A stretch of 55,393 bases of DNA from an uncultured Bacteroidota bacterium (lineage in GTDB: Bacteria > Bacteroidota > Bacteroidia > Chitinophagales > Chitinophagaceae), in the NCBI GenBank assembly GCA_903839875.1, contig CAIMDZ010000011.1:1-55393 (forward strand), written 5' to 3'. The translations under genes were made by a program, and so were the position numbers. Below the pieces are notes generated by a model. It worked only from the letters and a program-made list of their open reading frames with translations. It was not told where the DNA came from and did not search any database. This document shows, piece by piece, positions 16,862 through 23,687 of this stretch. Numbering within the stretch: position 1 is the stretch's first letter; each line of letters starts with the position of its first letter.

Positions 16862-16904
16862 CAAACGTACATCGTTATATAAGGATTGCCTATGACTACT
16901 GTCA
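16862..16904 (-). promoter_or_regulatory. BON promoter: Crp/Fnr-type box 36.5 bp above a -7 element
   Basis: TGAC-TACT-GTCA (16893-16904) is a perfect palindrome. On the minus strand TACGTTTG (16869 to 16862) fits TAnnTTTG. Box centre to last base of the -7 element is 36.5 bp, giving an activator position of about -42 if transcription starts six bases on. No TTG is seen at -33, as expected for an activator-dependent promoter. Confidence 0.6.
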
Positions 16905-16977
16905 AGGCAATTACTGATGTTCGTAAGTAACAAAATTCGTCATTCATTTTTCGACTGATTAAGTTCAATGCACCTAT

Positions 16978-17020
16978 TGACTAACATCATTTGAAGCGGT
17001 CAGGTGCGGGGATAGCTTTG
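16978..17020 (+). promoter_or_regulatory. hsp20 promoter: Crp/Fnr-type box 36.5 bp above a -7 element
   Basis: TGAC-TAAC-ATCA (16978-16989) precedes TAGCTTTG (17013-17020), again with exactly 36.5 bp between box centre and last base. TTG at 16991-16993 lies 19 bp before the -7 element, so this is also a good sigma-ABfr promoter. Extended with two T's, the box differs from that of the kinase operon (TGATTATCATCATT) at only two of 14 positions. Confidence 0.65.
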
Positions 17021-17054
17021 CATTATTATTTAACTAAAACAAAAGGAGGATCAA

Positions 17055-17492
17055 ATGTCACTGAAAACATTAGCAAGACCCAGCAGCTTCACTTCGGTGT
17101 TAAGCGATTTTTTTGAACCATGGAATGAGTGGTTCCTCGACGGTTCAGCCGGCAAAGCTTTGACTTTACCAAGAGTCAACATTACAGAAGACAAAACCAG
17201 TTATAATTTGTCAGTAGCCGCACCCGGACTGCACAAAAAAGATTTTAAAATTGACGTTGACGGTAACCTGTTGACAGTAAGCGCTCATAAAGAAGAAGAG
17301 AAAGAAGAAAAGGACGATTCATTTACCCGCAGGGAATATAATTATTCTTCTTTTTCACGGTCTTTCACTATGCCTGAAGAAGTAGATCTCGACAAGATCA
17401 ATGCTACCTATGATGGTGGAGTATTAAAATTAGCTCTTCCTAAAAATGAAAAAGCATTGAAGAGTTCACAAAAAGCAATTCCGGTAAACTAA
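17055..17492 (+). CDS. Hsp20 / alpha-crystallin small heat shock protein
   Basis: The 145-aa cytoplasmic chaperone holds unfolding proteins in a refoldable state. The alpha-crystallin domain spans about 33-130: PRVNITEDKTSYNLSVAAPG, a charged flexible loop (EEEKEEKDDSFTRREYNYSSF), and ATYDGGVLKLALPK in place of the usual A-x-x-x-NGVL-x-I motif. The C-terminal tail is short, with IPV as the I-x-V-like oligomerisation motif. AAGGAGG at about 17042-17048 is an unusually strong Shine-Dalgarno sequence for this phylum, which suggests high expression when induced. It is a single gene between a box-containing promoter and a clear terminator. Confidence 0.92.
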   Translation: MSLKTLARPSSFTSVLSDFFEPWNEWFLDGSAGKALTLPRVNITEDKTSYNLSVAAPGLHKKDFKIDVDGNLLTVSAHKEEEKEEKDDSFTRREYNYSSFSRSFTMPEEVDLDKINATYDGGVLKLALPKNEKALKSSQKAIPVN

Positions 17493-17514
17493 TTTACCTA
17501 TCAGCGTGATAACG

Positions 17515-17553
17515 ATAACCCGGCAATTATTTCCTGCCGGGTTATTTATTTTA
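17515..17553 (+). terminator. Terminator after hsp20
   Basis: ATAACCCGGCA (17515-17525) and TGCCGGGTTAT (17535-17545) form an 11-bp stem with a 9-nt loop followed by TTATTTTATT. It lies 23 bp past the stop. Confidence 0.85.
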
Positions 17554-17670
17554 TTAAAATGATCAATTCCTTATGAATAAATGATTGAATTGGTGAAGTT
17601 CGAAAATATATTTCGTGTCTGTTTTTCGCAATACTATGTCATCCTCCAAATCAAAATGAAATCAATAGTT

Positions 17671-17713
17671 GGATTTTTATCAACTTAAATATTGGGATGC
17701 TAAAGTATTTTTG
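17671..17713 (+). promoter_or_regulatory. Small-lipoprotein promoter: near-box 36.5 bp above a -7 element
   Basis: GGAT-TTTT-ATCA (17671-17682) differs from TGAY-N4-RTCA at one base, and TATTTTTG (17706-17713) is a perfect TAnnTTTG. The spacing is again exactly 36.5 bp. The start codon follows 30 bp later. Confidence 0.5.
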
Positions 17714-17742
17714 TAATATTGTCTACCTAAAATTGTTGTAAA

Positions 17743-18012
17743 ATGAAAAATTTACTCTTTCTCCTGATAGCAGGATCAATGTTTATCGCCTCATGTGCCA
17801 CTCGCACAGATTGTTATACGTGCCTGACATTAGTTTCTAATAATGGGACCTACACAAATTATACTTACATTAGAACGGACACGTTCCGGGATTGCAATAT
17901 GACGTCAAAAGATGCCAGGAAATACGAGGAAGCAAATACGATTAATGCACCAATGGACAACCATTTCCCCGGCGAAACCCGGACAACCCGGTGTGATGTT
18001 TCTAAGAACTAA
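17743..18012 (+). CDS. Small cysteine-containing lipoprotein, 89 aa
   Basis: The signal peptide MKNLLFLLIAGSMFIASC ends in a lipobox with Cys18. The mature 70 residues include CYTC near 24-27, a further Cys in RDCNM, and a last Cys near the end, so one or two disulfides are likely. No known family is recognised. Its promoter carries the same box and -7 arrangement as hsp20, and the gene lies inside the REC-Crp region, so it is probably a stress-induced envelope protein. Confidence 0.7.
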   Translation: MKNLLFLLIAGSMFIASCATRTDCYTCLTLVSNNGTYTNYTYIRTDTFRDCNMTSKDARKYEEANTINAPMDNHFPGETRTTRCDVSKN

Positions 18013-18100
18013 CCAATATTTTTTATCGCTTATGCATCAATTAGCATAGCAGGTGTTCGTATCCCGTGTGGTTTTATTCTTGCCCGAATAGAATCGAATT

Positions 18101-18712
18101 TTATTTTTTCCTTAAACACCACGTAGTCATGCAACGTAAATTTTCCACGTTGGTTGTTTTAATGGGTTCATAAAGTTCCCCGTTGAGTTCCTTTGTATAG
18201 TTAATGAGGGTTTCTAAATTTACCAGGAATCGTTCGGAACCATCGGGCAGTAAATACCTGCCATTCCCAATTGGCTTAACAAGGTTTTCGATACCAAAAT
18301 CAGAAGCCAGCCTGGTAAATAAATAGCCTCCGGGTTTTAATATCCTCCAAACGGAGCGTACCATTTTATCAAAATGATCTTTATCGTTTGCAAAATGGAG
18401 TACTGCATTGCAAATGACCACGTCAAAAAAATTATTTTCAAATGGTAACTCTTCAACCTTCGCAACTACAAAATTGTCTGTGGGATTTCCTGGGGATAAT
18501 TGCTGCGACAGTATTTTTACAGCCGCTACTGCCCGGGAATCCTGGTCTATACCATATACCTGATAACCATTTTTAAGGAAATAAACCAGGTTCCGTCCTC
18601 CGCCACAACCAATGTCAATGACTGTTTTGCAATTATCATACCTGCCCTTGAGCAACTGGTCGAATAGGTAGATGTCTATATTGCCGAATTCAGCTTGTAA
18701 ATTGCTGTTCAT
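18101..18712 (-). CDS. Class I SAM-dependent methyltransferase
   Basis: The 203-aa cytoplasmic enzyme has the Rossmann-fold SAM motifs: motif I VIDIGCGGGRNL (about 32-43), an acidic end of strand 2 in GIDQDS (about 55-60), motif IV FDVVICNAVLHF (about 96-107) and a following LKPGGYLF. It belongs to the Methyltransf_11/25 group, whose substrates range from quinones and small molecules to metals, so the substrate cannot be predicted. It sits 40 bp downstream of the DUF2889 gene and is probably co-transcribed with it. Confidence 0.85.
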   Translation of the reverse strand: MNSNLQAEFGNIDIYLFDQLLKGRYDNCKTVIDIGCGGGRNLVYFLKNGYQVYGIDQDSRAVAAVKILSQQLSPGNPTDNFVVAKVEELPFENNFFDVVICNAVLHFANDKDHFDKMVRSVWRILKPGGYLFTRLASDFGIENLVKPIGNGRYLLPDGSERFLVNLETLINYTKELNGELYEPIKTTNVENLRCMTTWCLRKK

Positions 18713-18752
18713 AGTATTTGAGAGAGTGGTCAGGAATTGATGTCAAATGTGG

Positions 18753-19274
18753 TCATTCAGACTTTTCCTTATAGATAAAGCATGTGTTCTTAAGCAAGCG
18801 CCTCGATAGCTCGAACTTCTGTTGCTCGTCAAGGATATTAAAATCACGGCTCATAAGACCAAAACCTTCGTCGTAACCAATTAAAGTGGTTGCGGCAAAA
18901 TTAATGGTCTCTAATGCCAACTCTTTCAAATGAACACAGCCTTCGCTGCCCCCGATCTTCTGCAAAATGGTTTTTGTGATGCCTCGTTCTATTTTTACAC
19001 CAATCAATAGTTTCGCTTTTTCAGCTACCATGGGGCAAGCCGCATGAGGATGGCTGGCAAATTCACTTTTTGCGCTTACAATGGTTTTGGTGCCGGGTTC
19101 AATGTGAAGGTTTAACCTGATTAAATGATAAGGATCTAATAAAGTTGCTTCCAGCATCAGATTTCCATTTTCCAGCTCAAAGGCTTCGATGCCAATATCT
19201 CTCTTGGAAACAAGTCTCTTTACCGGTATCCTTTCCATTTTGGCAATTGTGTCTGCGTTTTCTGTTTCGTTCAT
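18753..19274 (-). CDS. DUF2889 family protein
   Basis: The 173-aa protein matches DUF2889, whose members have unknown function. Visible family features are a central ATLLDPYHLIRLNLHIEPGT block where relatives have a Y/F-rich metal or ligand segment, then ASHPHAACP, and a late GGSEGCVHLKEL motif (the family GC-x-HL) with Cys and His that could bind metal. It has no signal peptide. The methyltransferase gene follows. DUF2889 genes occur in many proteobacteria and are less usual in Bacteroidota. Confidence 0.7.
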   Translation of the reverse strand: MNETENADTIAKMERIPVKRLVSKRDIGIEAFELENGNLMLEATLLDPYHLIRLNLHIEPGTKTIVSAKSEFASHPHAACPMVAEKAKLLIGVKIERGITKTILQKIGGSEGCVHLKELALETINFAATTLIGYDEGFGLMSRDFNILDEQQKFELSRRLLKNTCFIYKEKSE

Positions 19275-19358
19275 AGTTTATTTATTAGCTCCTTAATTAA
19301 CAGCGCATTCAAAGGCATCTGTTTTGTATAATTTCCAGAGTGCAAAATTACGAATAAA

Positions 19359-19460
19359 ACCATAGCCCACGGTTTCAACCGAGGGTAAAAAAGTAAAAAA
19401 TGAGTGCTAACTAACCGTTTCAACGGTTTATAATATGTGGATAAACAGTTTAAACCGTTC
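19359..19460. repeat. Palindromic repeats after the broken lipoprotein gene
   Basis: CCCACGGTT (19366-19374) faces AACCGAGGG (19377-19385) with one mismatch, and AACCGT (19413-19418) faces ACGGTT (19423-19428). A related TAAACCGTT lies near 19451. The related palindromes look like copies of a dispersed REP-like intergenic repeat and may double as terminators for the gene ending at 19493. Confidence 0.5.
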
Positions 19461-19492
19461 TGTTGGCATCAGTTACTATTTCATTCATAAAA

Positions 19493-20077
19493 TCAACGCC
19501 GCACTTTCCATTCTTTTGAGATGATGAAATTGCCTTGTTCAGCGGGAGCTCCTTTAAAGTAAACAGTGGCGCTGACATAATATTCAAAAAATGCGGTAGA
19601 ATCTGCACTTGTATACAAAGTAGTAACGCTGTCTATTGTATTCTTTGTTTTTTGCACAATCAATCTGCTCTCGTTGATTTGAACGGAGTCTGCATTTATT
19701 TTTGCGGTTTGTTCTTTGAATGAAGCATCATCATATTTTTCCCCATGTTTTTCATACATGGCTTTTTGTTGGCCAAGGCTCCATAGCAGGGTGGAGTCTG
19801 CTTTAAGCAATGCCACTTTTGATTCCCAGACATCATTATAGGTTTTGAGCAGGCGGTAACAATTGTCCATCAGGATCTTTAAACTGTTCTTTTGGGTCAG
19901 GGTGTCAATGGCAGAAATGCCAATACTATCAATAACAGGAACATCCTTTTTATCCATACCTGTGATAAGGTAGCTGGTAATAGCCTCCTATATTTTTTTT
20001 GAAACTTCGTTTTTTGGTCCCCCGGAGCATGAAGCAAAAAGGATAATAATAACAATGGGAATAAATGGTTTTCTCAT
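19493..20077 (-). pseudogene. Lipoprotein gene interrupted by one in-frame TAG
   Basis: The ATG at 20077 opens a lipoprotein signal (MRKPFIPIVIIILFASC, lipobox Cys17). Codon 30 is TAG (19988-19990), and the same frame continues without further stops as EAITSYLITGMDKKDVPVID and on to 19493. The continuation, 164 codons, is helical and charged with a closing beta-rich part. Translation from the internal ATG at 19957 would give a 154-aa cytoplasmic protein lacking the export signal. Because the frame is kept on both sides, a single substitution or a sequencing error is the simplest cause. The family is not recognised. It is divergent from cytochrome c, and TAAATTTG (minus, 20138 to 20131) is a likely -7 element. 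Confidence 0.7.
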
Positions 20078-20170
20078 CAAAAGAAAATTGGTTTTGAAAA
20101 GTGTAGTAAATTAAATAAATAGTACGATTTCAAATTTACTTATCTTTTGGTTTTTTTTAGTAATTAACCA

Positions 20171-20213
20171 TGACTTATATCATAATATTTGCTGGGCATC
20201 TATAATATTATTG
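20171..20213 (+). promoter_or_regulatory. Cytochrome c promoter: Crp/Fnr-type box 36.5 bp above a -7-like element
   Basis: TGAC-TTAT-ATCA (20171-20182) has the same half-sites as the hsp20 box. TATTATTG (20206-20213) matches TAnnTTTG at all but one fixed base and ends exactly 36.5 bp from the box centre. The ATG follows 14 bp later. The box may also serve the divergent gene at 20077. Confidence 0.55.
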
Positions 20214-20227
20214 CAGTAAAATATAAA

Positions 20228-20629
20228 ATGAAACCTTTTTATACAATTATCTTCTTTTCACTATTTAGCTGGGCTGGTACTTGCTTCGCTCAAATTGATC
20301 CATGGATTGCGCCTGATTATGCAAATAGAATTAAGAATCCCATTGCAAATAATGCAAAGGAAACTGAAAAAGCAAAGAAGGTGTATTTTACCGTATGTAA
20401 TGTATGTCATGGAGATCATGGAAGAGCAGACGGAATCGCTGCATTGCCATTGAGGCCAAAGCCCGCAAATTTCACAACCGATGAAGTGCAGAACCAGACC
20501 GATGGTGTACTATTCTGGAAGTTAACCAATGGCAGGGGCCCTATGGCACATTATGACTCATTGACCCGTAATCAAAGATGGCAGTTGGTGAATTTTATTA
20601 GACAATTAGGAAAAGAAAGTAAACTATAG
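20228..20629 (+). CDS. Periplasmic class I cytochrome c
   Basis: The start at 20228 (MKPFYTIIFFSLFSWAGTCFA) opens directly into a signal peptide; a longer frame from 20189 does not. The 133-aa protein has one heme site, CNVCH, at about 59-63, and a probable Met axial ligand in GRGPMAHY. The end NQRWQLVNFIRQLG is the usual C-terminal helix of the cytochrome_C / CBB3-type fold. It would carry electrons in the periplasm, for example to a terminal oxidase or nitrosative-stress enzyme. Its promoter shares the box of the REC-Crp region, which fits redox or oxygen control. Confidence 0.88.
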   Translation: MKPFYTIIFFSLFSWAGTCFAQIDPWIAPDYANRIKNPIANNAKETEKAKKVYFTVCNVCHGDHGRADGIAALPLRPKPANFTTDEVQNQTDGVLFWKLTNGRGPMAHYDSLTRNQRWQLVNFIRQLGKESKL

Positions 20630-20653
20630 AAGTCTTAATTCCTGAAAAGCACC

Positions 20654-22933
20654 TCACTTGATCTTATATCGCAAGCCCGCATAAATACTCCTTCCCATCA
20701 TAGGCCCCCATATCATTGATGCATCGAAATCCGGGGCAGATGTGTTTGCATAATCAATTATCGCATCATGCTGCATATAATTGGTAAGATTCTCTCCACC
20801 GAGGTAAAGTTCGAATACATCTGAGAGCACTTTTGAAATTTGTGCGTTCATCTGGATGTAAGAAGGGGAAGCATTTATCCCGCCGGGGCTAATGCCTTTA
20901 TGGTTATGGGTGATGCCCGGAGTACGTTCAGAACTGATCCATTGAATGGTATAGTCAAATCTCCAGTTGTTCGTGTTCCTTGTTTTGTAACCGATATTAA
21001 TGAATGCCCGGTGAGCTGGTACAAGCGGTTTTTCCCTCAATACTCCTTCGCCCGTAGCAGGGTCTTTATAAGTTACCATAACATTGTAATACCGGTAAGC
21101 GAGCCGCAGATCCAGGTTGTGCATTAATTCATAATCGAATTGTGCCTGGAAACTATGTGCAAATGACCGCCCGCTAAGATTGTAGAAGCTGATGAAATCC
21201 GGGTATTCCATGTCCACTACCACCTGGCTCTGGAACCAGGTATAATAATAATCGAAAGTGAGCACGGCCTCGCGCAGCCCTAACTTGAATTTATGGGTTA
21301 GGTTGATACCGGTATTCCATGCCACTTCAGGATTTAGGCCATAGGCTTTTCCCTGCTCATGGTTAAGTATATTGAATTGCCTGTTGCCTGCCATAAAGCC
21401 CATGTTCTCAGCGAAAATATTTGCGGTGCGTTGTGCCCTCCCTATGGATGCACGGATAACGGTCTTTTTAAAAGGCGCATACCGCACATGCAGCCTGGGT
21501 GTAACGAATAAGCCATATATATTATTGTCATCCACACGCAGTCCTGCTACCAGGTTGAATTTATCTGTATGGCTATAACTATATTCCCCGAACACCCCCG
21601 GCACTACTTCGGTCCTGTTATAATTTTCTCCGGCAAACTGTTCATTATATTTATCAACCACTTCGCTTGCACCCAGTTTTATAATATTGTTGGTGTTGCC
21701 TATGTAGGTCTGGAAAATAAGGTTGGCATAAAAACTGGTTTGGGTACCCTTGTATTCGCGTTGTCCGTAAATGGCGTCCAGGCTATGGTCGGCATTAGAT
21801 AACTGGAGGCCTATACTTGTGCCTTCTCTGCCCGAAAAAACCTTTGCAATCTTTGCCCAGTCCTCAACCCTGTTGATGTTTGAGGTATATCCCCAGGGAT
21901 TTCCAGCCACTTGTAACATGCCTTCCTTATAGTTCCAGTCACCGCCTATCGCGTCAGCATGCACATATTTTATTCCGGCCTGCACCATCCATCCATTGCT
22001 ACCTGAATATATCCATCGGTTAAGGATGTTGAACTGGTTGCCTAAAGGTTCATCAATAAAGTGGTCTTTATTCTGGTCTTGTTTCAGCCATTGCGAATTG
22101 ACATGCACCAGCAGGTTAGTTCCGATCTTATCATTGAATTTATGCTTGTAGTTTACATTGGCTTCGCTGCGGCCTTGTGTATTCTGGTAAAGGTTGAAGA
22201 GCCAGCGCTCACCGTCAAAAGGTTTTCTAAGCTCTACATTTATTTGGCCTGCTACACTTTCATATCCGTTTACCACGCTCCCGGTGCCCTTGCTTAGTTG
22301 CATGCTTTCTATCCATGTGCCGGGCGTAAAACTAAGCCCGGTAATTGCCGCAAGGCCGCGGATGTCGGGTATGTTCTCCCGCGTAATAAGCGTATAGGGT
22401 CCTGACAGCCCCAGCATCTTTATCTGTTTATAACCTGTTACTGCATCGGTAAATGAGACATCAATAGATGGGGTGGTCTCAAAACTTTCACTCAGGTTGC
22501 AGCAGGCGGCTTTAAGCAATTCTTTCTGGCCAATGTTCTCTACTTTAATTGGCCCGTGCATGTTTATTTCGGTTGATTGCACTTTTTCCCGTATCCACAC
22601 TTCTTCCAGGGTGTTTTCGTGGTGCAATTCTATGTTTAGGTTGTCTGCGCCGGGTTTCAGCAGTATGGTATCCGTTTTGAAACCGACAAATGAAACGATA
22701 AGCGCCGTAACTGTATCCGGTATGCTCAGCGAAAATCTGCCGTCCTTATTGGTTTGGGTGCCTGTCATTACCCCAAGGGCTCCTACAGTGGCGCTTTCCA
22801 GATATTCCTTCTTTCCTTTACTAGCCTTACTATATACTTTCCCTTCTATAGTTCTTGTATACTGGGCATATGAATTAGCCCCAACAAGCAATAATGAACC
22901 CAACAGGAAAATCTTAAGTTTCAAAGAGTTCAT
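20654..22933 (-). CDS. TonB-dependent outer-membrane receptor, probably for metal
   Basis: The 759-aa protein has a signal peptide (MNSLKLKIFLLGSLLLVGANSYA), a CarboxypepD_reg-like domain (about 28-110), a plug (about 130-235, with NIPDIRGLAAITGLSF and GSVVNGYESVAGQINV) and a 22-strand barrel ending in GLRYKIK. A cysteine pair (KAACCNLSESFE) opens the plug, which could bind a soft metal. It lies 10 bp after the HMA metal-binding gene and is surely in one operon with it, so copper or another soft metal is a likelier cargo than a siderophore. The substrate itself is inferred from context. Confidence 0.88.
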   Translation of the reverse strand: MNSLKLKIFLLGSLLLVGANSYAQYTRTIEGKVYSKASKGKKEYLESATVGALGVMTGTQTNKDGRFSLSIPDTVTALIVSFVGFKTDTILLKPGADNLNIELHHENTLEEVWIREKVQSTEINMHGPIKVENIGQKELLKAACCNLSESFETTPSIDVSFTDAVTGYKQIKMLGLSGPYTLITRENIPDIRGLAAITGLSFTPGTWIESMQLSKGTGSVVNGYESVAGQINVELRKPFDGERWLFNLYQNTQGRSEANVNYKHKFNDKIGTNLLVHVNSQWLKQDQNKDHFIDEPLGNQFNILNRWIYSGSNGWMVQAGIKYVHADAIGGDWNYKEGMLQVAGNPWGYTSNINRVEDWAKIAKVFSGREGTSIGLQLSNADHSLDAIYGQREYKGTQTSFYANLIFQTYIGNTNNIIKLGASEVVDKYNEQFAGENYNRTEVVPGVFGEYSYSHTDKFNLVAGLRVDDNNIYGLFVTPRLHVRYAPFKKTVIRASIGRAQRTANIFAENMGFMAGNRQFNILNHEQGKAYGLNPEVAWNTGINLTHKFKLGLREAVLTFDYYYTWFQSQVVVDMEYPDFISFYNLSGRSFAHSFQAQFDYELMHNLDLRLAYRYYNVMVTYKDPATGEGVLREKPLVPAHRAFINIGYKTRNTNNWRFDYTIQWISSERTPGITHNHKGISPGGINASPSYIQMNAQISKVLSDVFELYLGGENLTNYMQHDAIIDYANTSAPDFDASMIWGPMMGRSIYAGLRYKIK

Positions 22934-22943
22934 ATTTTTCCCG

Positions 22944-23294
22944 TTAGTGTTTTTTTATTCCCGACCTATACTTGCAGCACTTAGGTATTTTATTATAATC
23001 CTCATCTTCCGCTTTGAACATCTCATTGTCATGACCGGATTTTGCTATGCTTTTGAGGAAGATACCAGGAGCCGTTTTTGTGGAATCGTACTTCACTGTA
23101 AGATCATGCGTGTCCACATTCCAATCTGCAAATTTTACACCTTTCACATATGCCGCTTGCTCTATCCTTGTTTTACACTGGTCGCATACACCGTTAACCG
23201 TAAAATGTTTGGTTACTGTTTTACCTCCTGCAAATGAAAGGAAAGGTGTAAAAAACAAACCACAGATTAAAAGGAAAGAAAATAAACGTTGCAT
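22944..23294 (-). CDS. Exported HMA-type heavy-metal-binding protein
   Basis: The 116-aa protein has a signal peptide (MQRLFSFLLICGLFFTPFLSFA) and one heavy-metal-associated domain at about 26-92. The metal site is CDQCK at about 37-41, a C-x-x-C in the usual loop after the first strand (TKHFTVNGVC). A second cysteine pair (KCCKY) lies near the end. It would bind copper, zinc or mercury in the periplasm and may hand it to or from the receptor encoded 10 bp downstream. Exported single HMA domains beside a TonB receptor are known in Bacteroidota, though their exact role is unsettled. Confidence 0.85.
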   Translation of the reverse strand: MQRLFSFLLICGLFFTPFLSFAGGKTVTKHFTVNGVCDQCKTRIEQAAYVKGVKFADWNVDTHDLTVKYDSTKTAPGIFLKSIAKSGHDNEMFKAEDEDYNKIPKCCKYRSGIKKH

Positions 23295-23485
23295 TGCTTG
23301 AATTATTGGAGTTTTTGGTTTTAAATATAAATAGCTTTAACGCTATGTAAAGTTACAATTATAATAATATAAAATTATGATAAAATCATTTCGTCATGTA
23401 ATACCAATACCTATGTTAAATTAGTCCAAAAAAATAAGAGTTGCTAATAGCACCTCCCTTATATATTTGTATTTCAATAGTCCAG

Positions 23486-23684
23486 GTCAGTAATCTGCGG
23501 TGAGTGGAGTGAGGCGGAGCCGAACGGAACGAACCGCAGATTACTGGGCAAAAATAATCAACTTTGATGATAAGGAGGGGACGCTCCCCTGGTACTTGAT
23601 ACCGTCCTAAAGTATCTCCTCCATCAAGTTGAGTTCGGGGTATAACTTGGCACATGATGCCGTATTGTTGATAAGGCTGAACGA
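23486..23684 (+). ncRNA. Candidate bridge RNA of the IS110 element
   Basis: The leader folds into three hairpins. The first has a 13-bp perfect stem (23488-23500 with 23534-23546). The second spans 23558-23632 and would be the target-binding loop: CTGGTAC 23589-23595 matches the left target plus core (two G-U), and CCTAAAGT 23606-23613 is fully complementary to core plus right flank (25172-25179). The third spans 23633-23682 and would be the donor loop: GGTATAAC 23639-23646 equals the right end plus core (25166-25173), and GTATTG 23662-23667 complements CAATAC at the left end (23405-23410). IS110 recombinases are known to use such RNAs, encoded in this position. Exact 5-prime and 3-prime ends are estimates. 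Confidence 0.65.
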
Positions 23685-23687
23685 TGC

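Noticed and set aside
23371-23390. TGATAAAATCA (23378-23388) as a REC-Crp box for the HMA/TonB operon
   Set aside because: The half-sites are one base closer than at the other boxes, and no TAnnTTTG element lies 36-37 bp downstream on the minus strand.
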